A DNA stretch of 64,000 nucleotides from Sphingomonadales bacterium (GCA_016714795.1 JADKCA010000004.1:124001-188000), one strand, 5' to 3'. Shown: positions 24,302 to 33,737, numbered from the stretch's first letter. Program-made: numbers and translations. The notes: generated by a model not told the origin, from the letters alone.

Positions 24302-25747
24302 ATGCGTAAATCCCTCTCCCTCCTATTGGCCGCATCCGCGCTTCCTGCGCTGCTGGCGGCACCCTCTGCATGGGCCGGCACGACGGATGATCAGGTGCGC
24401 GAACTGGCAGAACGACTCGAGCGGCTGGAGGCAGATAATGCCCGGCTTCGCTCTGAAATGGGCTCGATGCAGGAGCAGCGCGATGCGATTCCGCCGCCGC
24501 CCCCTCCCCCGCCGCCTGTCGCCGCGAATGGCCCGCACTGGTCTGACGGAGATGGTCGCCGCGCAGATAATGACGAGCCGCGCAACGCCGTGGGCATTGC
24601 GCTCGGTTACTCGTTCGACATGCTGGATCATGCCGAAGGCGTGAACAAGCGCATGATCCGCCAGTTGGAAGCAAGGCAGAATGATGAGCTGGACAGCATC
24701 GTCACACTCGGCGGCTCGGTGGTCGCCATTGCGAACGCGCATTTTTCCAACCGGGCGGACAAGTTCGGTTATCTGATGCGCCACCCCACGCCCAACAACC
24801 AGCGCACCAAACATACGCAGGAAATCACACTGGCGAGTGCACAGCTGGCCTTCACGGTGACGCCGACGGACGACATCACGGCCTATGCCGAACTGCTCTA
24901 TGATCCTGAACAGAGCTTTGGTGCGGGTACGCTGACGGCACTTTCCCGCAACCAGATTCAGCTGCGCAAGGCGTGGGTGATGTATGGCAATCTCGACAAA
25001 TCGCCCATTTATGCGGCGGTGGGCAAGATGGATGTGCCGTTCGGTCTGGAAGACACGGTCAGCCCCTATACCAATTCGACCAACTGGCACGCCTTTGCGC
25101 CACTCGCTTATGGCGGGCAGGTAGGCTATCTGAAGGATGGCCTCAGCGTTCGCGCCATGGCGGTGATGGGCGGCTCGCAATTCCGGGGGGCCAACGTGCC
25201 CGTCGATGGCACGTCGATCCCGGCCAAGATGAACAACTTCGCAGTCGATGCCAGCTACACCTACAAGTTTGGCGATGATGCGCAGGCGATGCTGGGCGGC
25301 AGCTACATTCATGGCTCCGCTTATTGTCAGGGCTATCCGGTGGTCCATTTCAACCCCTGCACGGACAATGTTCCCGCATGGTCGGCCTATGGCACGCTCA
25401 ATCTGGGCCGGTTGAAGGTGCTGGGTGAATTTGCGCAGACCACCAAGGTGTGGCCCGGCACGCATGTGCCCGATCCCGCTAATCCGCTCTCGCAATTTGC
25501 AGCCTCCAAGGTGACGTCGCTCACCGCCGGTGGCCGCTACAATCTGTCCGCTTCGGACAAGCCGACTAATCTCAGCCTTGAATATAGCCGCTTTCAGGCC
25601 GGGCCCGATGGCGCACCCTGGCACCGCCAGAATCAGGTCGTCGCCGGGCTTTCGCACCGCGTGTCGAAGAGCGTCGATCTGTTCGGTGAAGCCATCCACA
25701 CCGATGGTTTCGCGCCGCTCAACTTCATTTCGGGCGGCAACCAGTAA
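24302..25747 (+). CDS. Outer-membrane beta-barrel porin-like protein, premature stop
   Basis: 481 residues: signal peptide (MRKSLSLLLAASALPALLAA), coiled coil (VRELAERLERLEADNARLRS), a run of nine prolines, then a barrel with alternating strands (LGGSVVAIANAHFS, DDITAYAELLYD, SPIYAAVGKMDVPFGLED). The coiled-coil-plus-barrel build resembles LbtU/DUF3573-type porins. The frame stops at TAA (25745-25747) after NFISGGNQ. Read on in the same frame, the next 23 codons give LDATWSDAGARSNVLMLGVQ then AAF and TGA at 25817-25819, which looks like the missing last strand with its C-terminal Phe. So the gene appears interrupted by one nonsense codon. Confidence 0.8.
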   Translation: MRKSLSLLLAASALPALLAAPSAWAGTTDDQVRELAERLERLEADNARLRSEMGSMQEQRDAIPPPPPPPPPVAANGPHWSDGDGRRADNDEPRNAVGIALGYSFDMLDHAEGVNKRMIRQLEARQNDELDSIVTLGGSVVAIANAHFSNRADKFGYLMRHPTPNNQRTKHTQEITLASAQLAFTVTPTDDITAYAELLYDPEQSFGAGTLTALSRNQIQLRKAWVMYGNLDKSPIYAAVGKMDVPFGLEDTVSPYTNSTNWHAFAPLAYGGQVGYLKDGLSVRAMAVMGGSQFRGANVPVDGTSIPAKMNNFAVDASYTYKFGDDAQAMLGGSYIHGSAYCQGYPVVHFNPCTDNVPAWSAYGTLNLGRLKVLGEFAQTTKVWPGTHVPDPANPLSQFAASKVTSLTAGGRYNLSASDKPTNLSLEYSRFQAGPDGAPWHRQNQVVAGLSHRVSKSVDLFGEAIHTDGFAPLNFISGGNQ

Positions 25748-26026
25748 CTTGACGCGACATGGTCAGACGCCGGCGCGCGCAGCAATGTGCTGATGCTGGG
25801 GGTTCAGGCCGCGTTCTGAGCAATGCCTACTTCGTCATTGTGAGCCGTGCGAAACAATGACGTTAGAACGAGATGACAGTTGATAGGATCGCCATGTGCT
25901 CCGGCCCTGTGCGGGAGCTGTGCGAGGGTCTGACAAGCAGGTTTGCGAACCTGCACCGCAGTCCGGCCTGCGCCAGAGTACAAAGATCGGCCAACCGGCA
26001 CTCATCAGAGTCGCACCGCAAGCCCA

Positions 26027-26857
26027 TCACTTCCGGGTGATCCTCTCGGTTTCAGCGCGGGTGGATTCGGGGCCGGTGTTGCGCTTTTCCTGACCGCCCC
26101 ATGGGCCGATGGTGCTGAACAATTCCGGATCGCCTTCGCGGCGCTCAAGCCCAAAGAGCGGGAACAGGCCGGGGTGACGGCCCAGACCGCCAAACAGATC
26201 GAAGCAGCGATCCACCCAGTCGCGCAGCGGATCATCGGTGGCCAGTGCGGGTGTTTTTGCAACCGAGGCGGTGAACAGGAAATTGCCGAGGATGCGGTAA
26301 TCGGCATAATTGGGCTCATCGCCGCCCAGCCATTTCGCTTCACGCAGCGCCTTGCGCAGCGGTTCCAGTGCGGCGGAAATCTGCGGCAACCGGTCTTCGC
26401 GGCCAGCCTGCACGTCCTCCAGCTTGCGGCCCAGCATCAGCTCGCGCGAGGAGGTGACATAGTCGTGATCCTGCGGAAGCGAGAGATCGCGATAATCCTG
26501 GCAATAGCAGAACATCCAAGGCCCGGTGGCGGTGGACCACAGCCAGGTATCCAGAAAGCGCGTGAGCGTGGCGATGCCGGGGTGCGGGATCAACGCAGGG
26601 CGATCCGGATAGGTGTCATCGAGATACTCGACAATGCCCCAGCTATCGAGCACCCATTTCCCGTCATCCACAATCGCGGGCAACCGCTCGGTCTTGCCGC
26701 CGGTGCGCTCCATGATGCCGGTGAAGCCGCCGGGCACCACATCCAGATCAAAGCCCTTGTGCGCCAGCGCATATTTGGTTGCCCAGACGAACGGGCTGAT
26801 CGTCGCTCCGGTGGAGAGCGCCAGATCGTAAAAGGTGATGCGATTGTCTTTGGCCAT
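26027..26857 (-). CDS. Glutathione S-transferase, LigE/LigP-type beta-etherase family
   Basis: 276 residues. The N-terminal thioredoxin-like half (ITFYDLALSTGATISPFVWA, KGFDLDVVPGGFTGIMERTG, RLPAIVDDGKWVLDSWGIVE) and the C-terminal helical half (FLDTWLWSTATGPWMFCYCQ, KWLGGDEPNYADY, DDPLRDWVDRCFDLF) closely follow LigE/LigP, sphingomonad enzymes that use glutathione to cleave beta-aryl ethers of lignin dimers. This resemblance is from memory of those sequences. An SDR gene lies 14 bases upstream, the same gene pairing seen for LigD-type C-alpha dehydrogenases. The substrate here is not proven. Confidence 0.78.
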   Translation of the reverse strand: MAKDNRITFYDLALSTGATISPFVWATKYALAHKGFDLDVVPGGFTGIMERTGGKTERLPAIVDDGKWVLDSWGIVEYLDDTYPDRPALIPHPGIATLTRFLDTWLWSTATGPWMFCYCQDYRDLSLPQDHDYVTSSRELMLGRKLEDVQAGREDRLPQISAALEPLRKALREAKWLGGDEPNYADYRILGNFLFTASVAKTPALATDDPLRDWVDRCFDLFGGLGRHPGLFPLFGLERREGDPELFSTIGPWGGQEKRNTGPESTRAETERITRK

Positions 26858-26871
26858 GTCTCGTCCCCTGT

Positions 26872-27714
26872 TCAGAATTGCATCGCGGCGTCGGGCGTCG
26901 CGTCGATCAGGTCCACCGCCCGCTGGCGCATCCGGTCTTTGAATTCGCCATGCGTGATGATGTAGAGCCGGTTGGCAAGGATGGCGTTGGCCACCATCTC
27001 GCCCACCAGTTCGGGCTCCATCCAGTTCTCGCCCAGTTCGCGCTGGCCCAAAGTCGCTTCCGATTCGGCAAAGCCGCTGCCTTCGCGCAAATGCTCAGGG
27101 CGGTTCTGCGCGGCCTGGTGGATGTTGGACTTGACGAAGCCGGGGCAGAGCACCGACATGCCGATGCCCTGCGCGCCCAGATCGGCGCGGAGATTCTCAG
27201 ACAGGTTGAGCACCGCCGCCTTGCCCGCTGCATAAATCGCCAGATGACCCGGCATGACGATGGCCGCCGCCAGAGACGCCGTATTGACGATATGTCCGCC
27301 CCGGCCATGCGCGATCATCTGCGGAAGGAACGCCTGAATGCCATTGATCACCCCGCCGACATTGACACCCATGCCAAAATCCCAATCGGCATAGCCCGCC
27401 TGCAGCACCGGCCCTTCCACGCCGACCCCGGCATTGTTGATGAGAATGTCGATCCCGCCCATTTCCGCCTGCATCTGCGCCGCCGCTTCGGCATAGGCCG
27501 TGCGGTTGGTGACATCGAGTTCGATGGCGCGCACGCTGTTGGACTGGCTCCCGCCCGAAAATTGCGCGAGCGCGGTGGCGATATGATCGGGCCGGAGATC
27601 AGCGATGACAATCCGCGCGCCCCGCGCCGCCAGAACCTTGGCAATGCCCAGCCCGATGCCGCTCGCCCCTCCTGTAATGAAGGCTGTGCGTCCGGTGAAA
27701 TCGCTGATCGGCAT
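26872..27714 (-). CDS. Short-chain dehydrogenase (possible C-alpha dehydrogenase partner)
   Basis: 280 residues from the ATG at 27714. Classical SDR: TGGASGIGLG (residues 15-24), NNAGVG, Ser in NTASLAAAI and the catalytic YAAGK. The C-terminal part has an extended substrate region with NRPEHLREGSGFAESEATLG. The co-directional GST of LigE type 14 bases downstream suggests that the pair oxidises and then cleaves beta-aryl ether compounds, as LigD/LigE do; this is inference. The longer frame upstream overlaps the divergent apt promoter and was not used. Confidence 0.82.
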   Translation of the reverse strand: MPISDFTGRTAFITGGASGIGLGIAKVLAARGARIVIADLRPDHIATALAQFSGGSQSNSVRAIELDVTNRTAYAEAAAQMQAEMGGIDILINNAGVGVEGPVLQAGYADWDFGMGVNVGGVINGIQAFLPQMIAHGRGGHIVNTASLAAAIVMPGHLAIYAAGKAAVLNLSENLRADLGAQGIGMSVLCPGFVKSNIHQAAQNRPEHLREGSGFAESEATLGQRELGENWMEPELVGEMVANAILANRLYIITHGEFKDRMRQRAVDLIDATPDAAMQF

Positions 27715-27815
27715 GGGGTTTCTCTCCTTTGAGCGAGGTGAGCCTGACACGAAAAACGGAATGGGCGCAAGCGGGCCTTCTGGACATTTCACGCCATCCG
27801 CCCCATCGTCGCGCC

Positions 27816-28352
27816 ATGACCGACAATGCTGATCTGGCCGCGCTCGTCCGCACCATTCCAGACTATCCCAAGCCCGGAATCCTGTTCCGCGATGTCTCTA
27901 CTTTGCTGCTCGACGGCCCCGGCTTTCGCGCCGCGATCGACCGGCTGGCCGCGACGATTGATCCTGGCGTCGATCTGATCGCAGGGATTGAAGCGCGCGG
28001 TTTCATCGTTGCCTCGGCGCTGTCCTATGCCCTGACCAAGGGCAAGGTGATGCTGCGCAAGACCGGCAAGCTGCCGGGCGCAACGGTGGGCATCGATTAT
28101 GCGCTGGAATATGGCACGGACCGGATCGAACTGCACAAGGGCGCTGTGCGCAGCGGCCAGCGCGTCCTGGTGGTGGATGATCTGATCGCCACCGGCGGCA
28201 CGGCGCTCGCTGGAATCGCGCTGCTGCGCAGTGAAGGCGCGGTGGTGGACGAAGCACGCTTTCTGGTCGATCTGCCCGATCTGGGTGGCGCAGCCAAACT
28301 GCGGGCAGCGGGCGTCAATCCTGTCTCGCTGATGGCGTTTGAGGGAGAATGA
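27816..28352 (+). CDS. apt: Adenine phosphoribosyltransferase
   Basis: 178 residues. VRTIPDYPKPGILFRDVSTL is the Apt N-terminal hallmark, GIEARGFIVASALSYAL lies in the middle, and VLVVDDLIATGGTALAGI is the PRPP-binding loop. It converts adenine and PRPP to AMP in purine salvage. The ATG at 27816 gives the usual family length. Its stop overlaps the following nucleosidase gene, an expected partner because that enzyme releases adenine. Confidence 0.95.
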   Translation: MTDNADLAALVRTIPDYPKPGILFRDVSTLLLDGPGFRAAIDRLAATIDPGVDLIAGIEARGFIVASALSYALTKGKVMLRKTGKLPGATVGIDYALEYGTDRIELHKGAVRSGQRVLVVDDLIATGGTALAGIALLRSEGAVVDEARFLVDLPDLGGAAKLRAAGVNPVSLMAFEGE

Positions 28353-28354
28353 CA

Positions 28355-29038
28355 ATGCGGATCGGCGTGATCGCTGCTTTGGAGGAAGAGGGCGATGCCT
28401 TTTTCCATGCGCAAGGCACAGTTGATCTCGCTGGGCCGATGCCGCTCCGGCGGGTGTCGGCTGCGGGCCATGAACTGATCATCGCGGTTCCGGGCATCGG
28501 CAAGGTCAACACCGCGACGGCGGCGACGATCCTCATCACGCTCGAACGCTGCACATTGCTGCTGATCATCGGCACAGCAGGGCTGATCGGGGTGCGAAGC
28601 GAACGCTGCTTCTGGCTCGATTCGGCGGTTCAGCATGATTATGGCGCGGAACGCAGCAGCGGCTTTGTCCATTATACGGCGGGCAGCTGGCCGCTCGGCC
28701 CCGCGCATGTGGAGCCCTATTCTGCCATGCCCGATCCCGGCCTTGGCCTGCCCCATGCCCGTGTGGCAAGCGGGGACGCCTTCATCGAATGCCCGGACCA
28801 TGCCCGCTTCCTCAATGAGGGCCTGTCTGCCGATGTGGTCGAGATGGAAACCGCTGCCGCCGCACAGGTTGCCGCGCGCTTCGGCGTGCCGTGGGCGGGT
28901 ATCCGCGCCATTTCGGATGAGGCCAATGGTGAAAGCGTGGGCGATTTTCACGCCAATCTTCGCCGCGCCGCACGTCAGGCAGGGGAGGCCGCTGAACGGC
29001 TGGTGGGGATGCTGACGGGTTCAGATGTTCCGCTCTAG
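28355..29038 (+). CDS. 5'-methylthioadenosine/S-adenosylhomocysteine nucleosidase-like
   Basis: About 227 residues of the nucleoside phosphorylase superfamily: RIGVIAALEEEGDAFF, VPGIGKVNTATAATILI, GTAGLIG and the purine-site VEMETAAAAQVAARFGVPW followed by AISDEAN with the catalytic Asp. It fits nucleosidases that free adenine from methylthioadenosine or SAH. The ATG at 28355 has AGGGAG at a good distance; another ATG at 28349 overlaps the apt stop but has poor spacing. Salvage of the adenine by apt makes a sensible two-gene operon. Confidence 0.85.
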   Translation: MRIGVIAALEEEGDAFFHAQGTVDLAGPMPLRRVSAAGHELIIAVPGIGKVNTATAATILITLERCTLLLIIGTAGLIGVRSERCFWLDSAVQHDYGAERSSGFVHYTAGSWPLGPAHVEPYSAMPDPGLGLPHARVASGDAFIECPDHARFLNEGLSADVVEMETAAAAQVAARFGVPWAGIRAISDEANGESVGDFHANLRRAARQAGEAAERLVGMLTGSDVPL

Positions 29039-29910
29039 TCCCGTCGTACCGTCCTGAAGCCCACATGGTTGGTGGCAAGTGTCGCATCCTGTGATTGGCG
29101 CGATTGCGGGCGATAACGCGCGCACCAATTTTCGCCGCACAGGAACGAGCCGCCCTTGATTGTATAGGCAGGCAGTGCGCCGTCCGCTTGCGCGCCATGG
29201 CCGGGTGTCCAAGCGGATTTGGTGAGTTCCCAGACATTGCCGGTCATGTCGAAAAGCCCGTTGGCGTCTGCGGCAAAGCTCCCCACCGGCGCGCGCATCA
29301 GAAAACCGTCCGCTTCGGTGTTGCGCAAGGGGAACTCCCCGTCCCAATTATTGCCGGACGGCTGGCCGTCTATCATCGGGCGCTTGCGATCGGGCAGCGC
29401 GCCCCCCCGCGCAGCGGCCCATTCCCATTCCTCCTCGGTCGGCAGGTCGCGGCCCTTCCAGCGGGCATAGGCCAGCGCATCGGCCTGGCTGACCTGCACC
29501 ACGGGCTCTTCATCCTTGCCCTCGATGCTGCTGCCCGGCCCTTCGGGATGCTGCCAGCTTGCGCCCGCAAGCCATGTCCAGCCGGGCTTCACGCCAGGTG
29601 CTGGCATGATGAACACCGCACTGCCGGGGGCCCATTGTACGGGCGGCACGGCCGGGTTTCCGGCAAAGCCCTTTTCCGCCTGCGTGACGTAACCGGTGGC
29701 CTTCACAAAGGCTGCAAACTCCGCATTCGTCACTTCATGCGTATCGATCCGGAAATCGGACACGGTGACGGCCCCGGCCCGCCGCTCTTCGGCATAGATG
29801 CTGTCATTCCCCGGTGTGTAGCGCCCGCCCTTGACCAGCAGCTCACCGCCGCCGCCCGACGGGCTGCATGCGGCAAGCGCGAGAGCAAGGGTCAACGCGG
29901 CGCGCCTCAC
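29035..29910 (-). CDS. Formylglycine-generating enzyme (FGE-sulfatase domain) lipoprotein
   Basis: 291 residues beginning at a GTG whose last bases form the stop of the upstream sulfatase (GTGA overlap). The N-terminus MRRAALTLALALAACSPSGG is a lipoprotein signal. The domain shows FRIDTHEVTNAEFAAFVKAT, LPTEEEWEWAAARGG, GLFDMTGNVWELTKS and the C-terminal GGSFLCGENWCARYR, whose two cysteines match the active-site pair of FGE. It converts the sulfatase Cys to formylglycine. Coupling to the sulfatase gene strongly suggests a dedicated maturation partner. Confidence 0.9.
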   Translation of the reverse strand: MRRAALTLALALAACSPSGGGGELLVKGGRYTPGNDSIYAEERRAGAVTVSDFRIDTHEVTNAEFAAFVKATGYVTQAEKGFAGNPAVPPVQWAPGSAVFIMPAPGVKPGWTWLAGASWQHPEGPGSSIEGKDEEPVVQVSQADALAYARWKGRDLPTEEEWEWAAARGGALPDRKRPMIDGQPSGNNWDGEFPLRNTEADGFLMRAPVGSFAADANGLFDMTGNVWELTKSAWTPGHGAQADGALPAYTIKGGSFLCGENWCARYRPQSRQSQDATLATNHVGFRTVRRD

Positions 29911-31524
29911 CGGAAGCGGACACGCGCCTTGGGCGGATATTTGGCCAGCGTCCCGCCATGCACCGCCAGCAGCGGCCCCAGCGCATAAGACGGCGCCCAC
30001 GCCTTTTCGATCAGCACCGATTTGCGCTCCTTGGGATCAAGATAGAGGTTATACATAAAGCTGTTGATCGGGGTGACAAGCTGCGCATTGTCCAGCCCGC
30101 CCATATCGCGCACCGAGCCGCTGCCCACCTGAAATTCAGACAATGCCATCTTGTAGTAGCGCCAGCGCACCCCGGCCATCATGTCGGTGTTGTAATAGAA
30201 GATGGCCTCGCGCGCGGATTGGCCATTGTCGGCCAGCAGGAATCCGGTCTGGTCAATCCCGTCAATATAGCGGTCCTTGGGGATGGTCGTGGCCGCATCG
30301 ACGCCCGCTACGGACAGCGAGGTGTTGAACATGTCCATCAGGTCGAACAGCCCGTCCGACACGCGGCCCGGCTTGATCATGCCCGGCCACCAGAACAACC
30401 CCGGTACGCGCACGCCGCCTTCCATCGTGGTGCCCTTGGCCCCGCGAAACGGCGTGACGCCGCTTTCGGGATAGCTATCTTCCTCTGGCCCATTGTCTGA
30501 CGTGAAGAAGACGAGCGTGTTATCCGCGACGCCCAGATCCTCCAGCGTTTTCGTGAGGCGACCGACAATGTCATCCACTTCCACCACACTGTCGCGATAC
30601 ACGTCCTTGGTGGCTGAACGCCCGACATAGGGCTTGGACGGGTTGTTGAAATAATGAACCTTCGAGAAATTGTGGCTGAGCATGAACGGCTTGCCCGCCT
30701 TGACCGAGCGGCGGATGAAATCCTCGCTGAAATCGGCAAATTTCTGGTCAAGGTCACGATCATTGCCCCAGTTGATCTGGCCGAGCGATTTACCGCCGCC
30801 CGCCTTGGTTGCGCGCCACAGATCGCGACTGGCAGGCATGGAGCGGAGTTGCGCCAGCAGTTCGGGATCATTGGCAACATCGGTCGCGTTGGGATGGTCT
30901 TCCCTGATAGGCGTTGGCCACGCCCAGAAAGCCCATGAATTCGTCAAACCCCACCTGCCAGGGCCGCGATCCCTCTTTCTCGCCCAGATGCCATTTGCCA
31001 GAAAGGGCGGTGCTGTATCCCGCTTGAGAGAGAAGCTTGGCGGAGAGAATCTCGTTCGAAATATCCGCTTTGTCGTTGAGCAGCACAGGAGAGAGCAGCC
31101 CGGTGCGCACCGGCAGCCGCCCCGTGTTGAGCGCCGCCCGCGTGGGGGTGCAGCTGGGCTGCGAATAGGTGGAGGTGAGCTTCAGCCCCTCGCGCGCCAG
31201 CCGGTCGATATGCGGAGTGGGTGCACCCAGCGCTTCGCCGCCGCCATAGGCCCCGACATCGCCATAGCCCAGATCATCCACCACAAGGATCAGGATGTTG
31301 GGCCGCCGCCCCTTCTTCTTCGCCAGCGCATCCAGCTTGGCACGCGCCGCTTTGGTCTGATCGGGGAAGGGCAAAGCAGGCTCGAAATTCTCATGGCTCC
31401 GCTCGGCCTTGAGCACGGGCGAGGCACGGCTCATCGAACCGACGGACAAGGCGGCCGGAACCGACATTTGCGCCACTGCTGCCGTACCCGCCAAGGCCGC
31501 CGATGCTGCCAGCCAATATTTCAT
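29907..31524 (-). pseudogene. Arylsulfatase, frameshifted
   Basis: Two overlapping frames make one sulfatase. The first (from ATG 31524, RBS AGAGGATC) has a Sec signal MKYWLAASAALAGTAAVAQ, the metal motif NILILVVDDLGYGDVG and the formylglycine motif PSCTPTRAALNTGR (C-x-P-x-R). It loses frame near 30901-30909 after GFDEFMGFLGVANAY. The other frame takes over with REDHPNATDV and continues through FVFFTSDNGPE-like HNFSKVHYFN and TLVFFTSDNGPEEDSYPESG to the stop at 29907. Removing one base at the junction would restore it. Substrate unknown. It may be a real mutation or a sequence error. Confidence 0.82.
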
Positions 31525-31664
31525 GATCCTCTCCCCCATGTTCCGCACAAAGTTGCTTGGGTGGATCATAGGTTATGAATTGCGTATTTCAACAGACAGA
31601 TTGATGCGCATATGCTTGCCCCAAAGCGCCAGTTGACGCAGGATGGTGCGAGAGGAGGCCCATC

Positions 31665-32750
31665 ATGACACCCCAAAACGAACCTGTGCAACTGGACCAT
31701 GTCTGGCGGGATTTTTGCGCAAAGCTGGCCGAGGCCGGAGAAATCCTCGCGCGCGAGCAGGCCCCGCGCACCGCACTCGATCAGGCAGAAGGGCTGCGTT
31801 ACCTTTCGCGCCTCACCCGGACCGCGCTCAACATGCTGGTCGATTCGTCAGATCCGGATTTCCCGCGCCTGTTTCTGTTGTGCGATGACAAGATCAAGAT
31901 TGGTGCCGACAATCCGGACAATCTTTATCAGCAATGCGTGGTCAATCCGACGCGCACCTATCGCGTCACCGGCACGCGCAACACGGTTCCCTATTTCTCG
32001 ATCGGCAGCAAGGCGAACCGCTATGCCATTGATGGCACGATGGCCTCCACCGGCGAGCTCGAATTTGACGATATGACGTTCGCGCCGGACGGATCGTTTG
32101 AAATCCTGGTCAGCAAGGAGGAACAACCCGGAAACTGGCTGCCCATGGCGGATGACACGAGCCTGCTGATCGTGCGCCAGACCTTTGACAACAAGAAGAC
32201 GCAGATGCCCGCCGATGTCGTGATCGAACGGATCGGGCCGGGGCCGGATGTGCCGGGCGTGCTGACACCAGAGGCGATAGCGGCGCAACTGGCGGGCAGT
32301 GCGGCTTGGGTGCGCGGCACAGCCAACACCTTTGCGACCTGGTCCGAATGGTTCAAGTCCACGCCCAACCGCATCTTTGAGGCACATCAGTCGATCTTCT
32401 GGAAGGCGGGGGGTGATCCCAACATCTGGTATGGCCATCTCTATTTCGATCTGAAGCCGGGCGAAGCGCTGGTCATTGAAGCCATGCCGCCTGCCGATTG
32501 CCGGATGTGGAATTTCCAGATCGACAATTGGTGGATGGAATCGCTCGACCATGTCCATCAAAAGGTCTGGCTCAACAATTCGATGGCGAAGCTGGAGGCT
32601 GACGGCCGCGCGGTGCTGGTCTGTGCGGATGCCGATCCGGGCTTTGGCAACTGGATCGATCTGGCGGGCCACCGCTCCGGCACCGGCCTGTGGCGCTGGA
32701 TCGGCGCAAGCGACCATCCCGTGCCGACATGTCGCGTGGTGACGCTGTGA
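31665..32750 (+). CDS. DUF1214-like protein
   Basis: 361 residues, no signal peptide seen. The C-terminal third (MWNFQIDNWWMESLDHVHQK, VLVCADADPGFGNWIDLAGH, GLWRWIG) matches the DUF1214 family, whose members often lie in catabolic loci and have no settled biochemical role. The middle contains NTVPYFSIGSKANRYAIDGT. The stop overlaps the next SDR gene (GTGA), so the two are likely translated together. Confidence 0.75.
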   Translation: MTPQNEPVQLDHVWRDFCAKLAEAGEILAREQAPRTALDQAEGLRYLSRLTRTALNMLVDSSDPDFPRLFLLCDDKIKIGADNPDNLYQQCVVNPTRTYRVTGTRNTVPYFSIGSKANRYAIDGTMASTGELEFDDMTFAPDGSFEILVSKEEQPGNWLPMADDTSLLIVRQTFDNKKTQMPADVVIERIGPGPDVPGVLTPEAIAAQLAGSAAWVRGTANTFATWSEWFKSTPNRIFEAHQSIFWKAGGDPNIWYGHLYFDLKPGEALVIEAMPPADCRMWNFQIDNWWMESLDHVHQKVWLNNSMAKLEADGRAVLVCADADPGFGNWIDLAGHRSGTGLWRWIGASDHPVPTCRVVTL

Positions 32751-33571
32751 GCGGAGCGCTGGCAGGCAAAGTTGCCATCGTTACCGGATCGAGCCGGGGC
32801 ATTGGTGCTGCCATTGCGCGGCGGTTCGCGGCAGAGGGTGCACAGCTGGCTCTGGTCGCGCGCACCGTTGCGCCGGGCGGCAAGCTGGCGGGATCGCTGG
32901 AGGAGACGGCGGCGCAAATCCGGGCAGACGGCGGCGTGTGCTGCCTGATCGAGGCCGATCTCGCCGATGCGGAGAGCCGCGCGCGCATCGTGCCGGAAAC
33001 GGTCGCGGCCTTTGGCGGAGTGGACATCCTCGTCAACAATGCCGCCTGGTCGCGCTTCATCCCCATCTGGGAGGTGACGGCCAAGCAAATGACGCTCGCC
33101 TTTCAGATGAATGTTCACGCGCCGCATGAGCTGTCCCAACAGGCGCTGCCGCACATGAAGGCGCGCGGCGCGGGCTGGATTCTCAACATCTCCAGCGCCA
33201 CCGCAGACCTGCCTCCGCCCGCACCCTGGGATGAGACGAATCGCGCCGTGCAGTTCAACCTGCACGGCCACCCCACGCTTTACGGTACATCGAAAGCAGC
33301 GCTCGACCGGATTACGGCGGGCTGGGCCATTGAACTGGCGAAGAGCGGGATCAGGGTCAATGCCCTCGCACCCGTGGGGGCTGTCGCCAGCGAAGGTGCG
33401 CTCGCAGTCGGTGGCTGGGATGAACGCGATCATCTCGAGCCGGTAGAGGCAATGGCGGAGGCTGCATTTCAGCTCTGCCACCGCGATCTGTCTGGAGAAG
33501 TGGTGCGGAGCTTGCCGCTGCTCCAGCGTTTGGGGGTGGAAGTGCGCGGGCTGGATGGGGGCATGATGTAG
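32747..33571 (+). CDS. Short-chain dehydrogenase/reductase
   Basis: 274 residues using the GTG at 32747 that overlaps the previous stop; an ATG at 32729 is an alternative. Typical SDR features: KVAIVTGSSRGIGAAIARRF, NNAAWSRF, Ser in NISSATA and a catalytic YGTSK. An insertion between Ser and Tyr (DLPPPAPWDETNRAVQFNLH) is somewhat long. The C-terminus RLGVEVRGLDGGMM is reminiscent of SDRs acting on CoA or aromatic alcohol substrates, but the substrate cannot be assigned. Confidence 0.85.
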   Translation: MSGALAGKVAIVTGSSRGIGAAIARRFAAEGAQLALVARTVAPGGKLAGSLEETAAQIRADGGVCCLIEADLADAESRARIVPETVAAFGGVDILVNNAAWSRFIPIWEVTAKQMTLAFQMNVHAPHELSQQALPHMKARGAGWILNISSATADLPPPAPWDETNRAVQFNLHGHPTLYGTSKAALDRITAGWAIELAKSGIRVNALAPVGAVASEGALAVGGWDERDHLEPVEAMAEAAFQLCHRDLSGEVVRSLPLLQRLGVEVRGLDGGMM

Positions 33572-33593
33572 GGCTCGGCAGGCCCACTCTACG

Positions 33594-33676
33594 CCGCCGT
33601 CCTGAGCTTGTCGAAGGACCGTTTTGCCTTGGTACAACAGTCCAAAAACGGTCCTTCGACAAGCTCAGGACGGCGG
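33594..33676. repeat. Perfect 32-bp inverted repeat (REP-like element)
   Basis: Arms at 33594-33625 and 33645-33676 are exact reverse complements, 32 bp each, around a 19-base loop. The core GTCCTTCGACAAGCTCAGGA looks like the dispersed palindromic element common in sphingomonad and related genomes (from memory). It lies between the SDR gene and the 3' end of pepN, which converge, so it may act as a strong terminator or mRNA-stabilising hairpin. Confidence 0.85.
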
Positions 33677-33737
33677 GGGCGTAATTGCTTCAATGGTGAG
33701 CTGGATGGACGCCAAGTCGCAGCGGGGAAGGCAGACC

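Noticed and set aside
25937..25954. GCAGGTT-TGCG-AACCTGC hairpin between the barrel gene and the GST gene
   Set aside because: Seven-base stem without a T-run on either strand; could be a weak terminator but evidence is thin.
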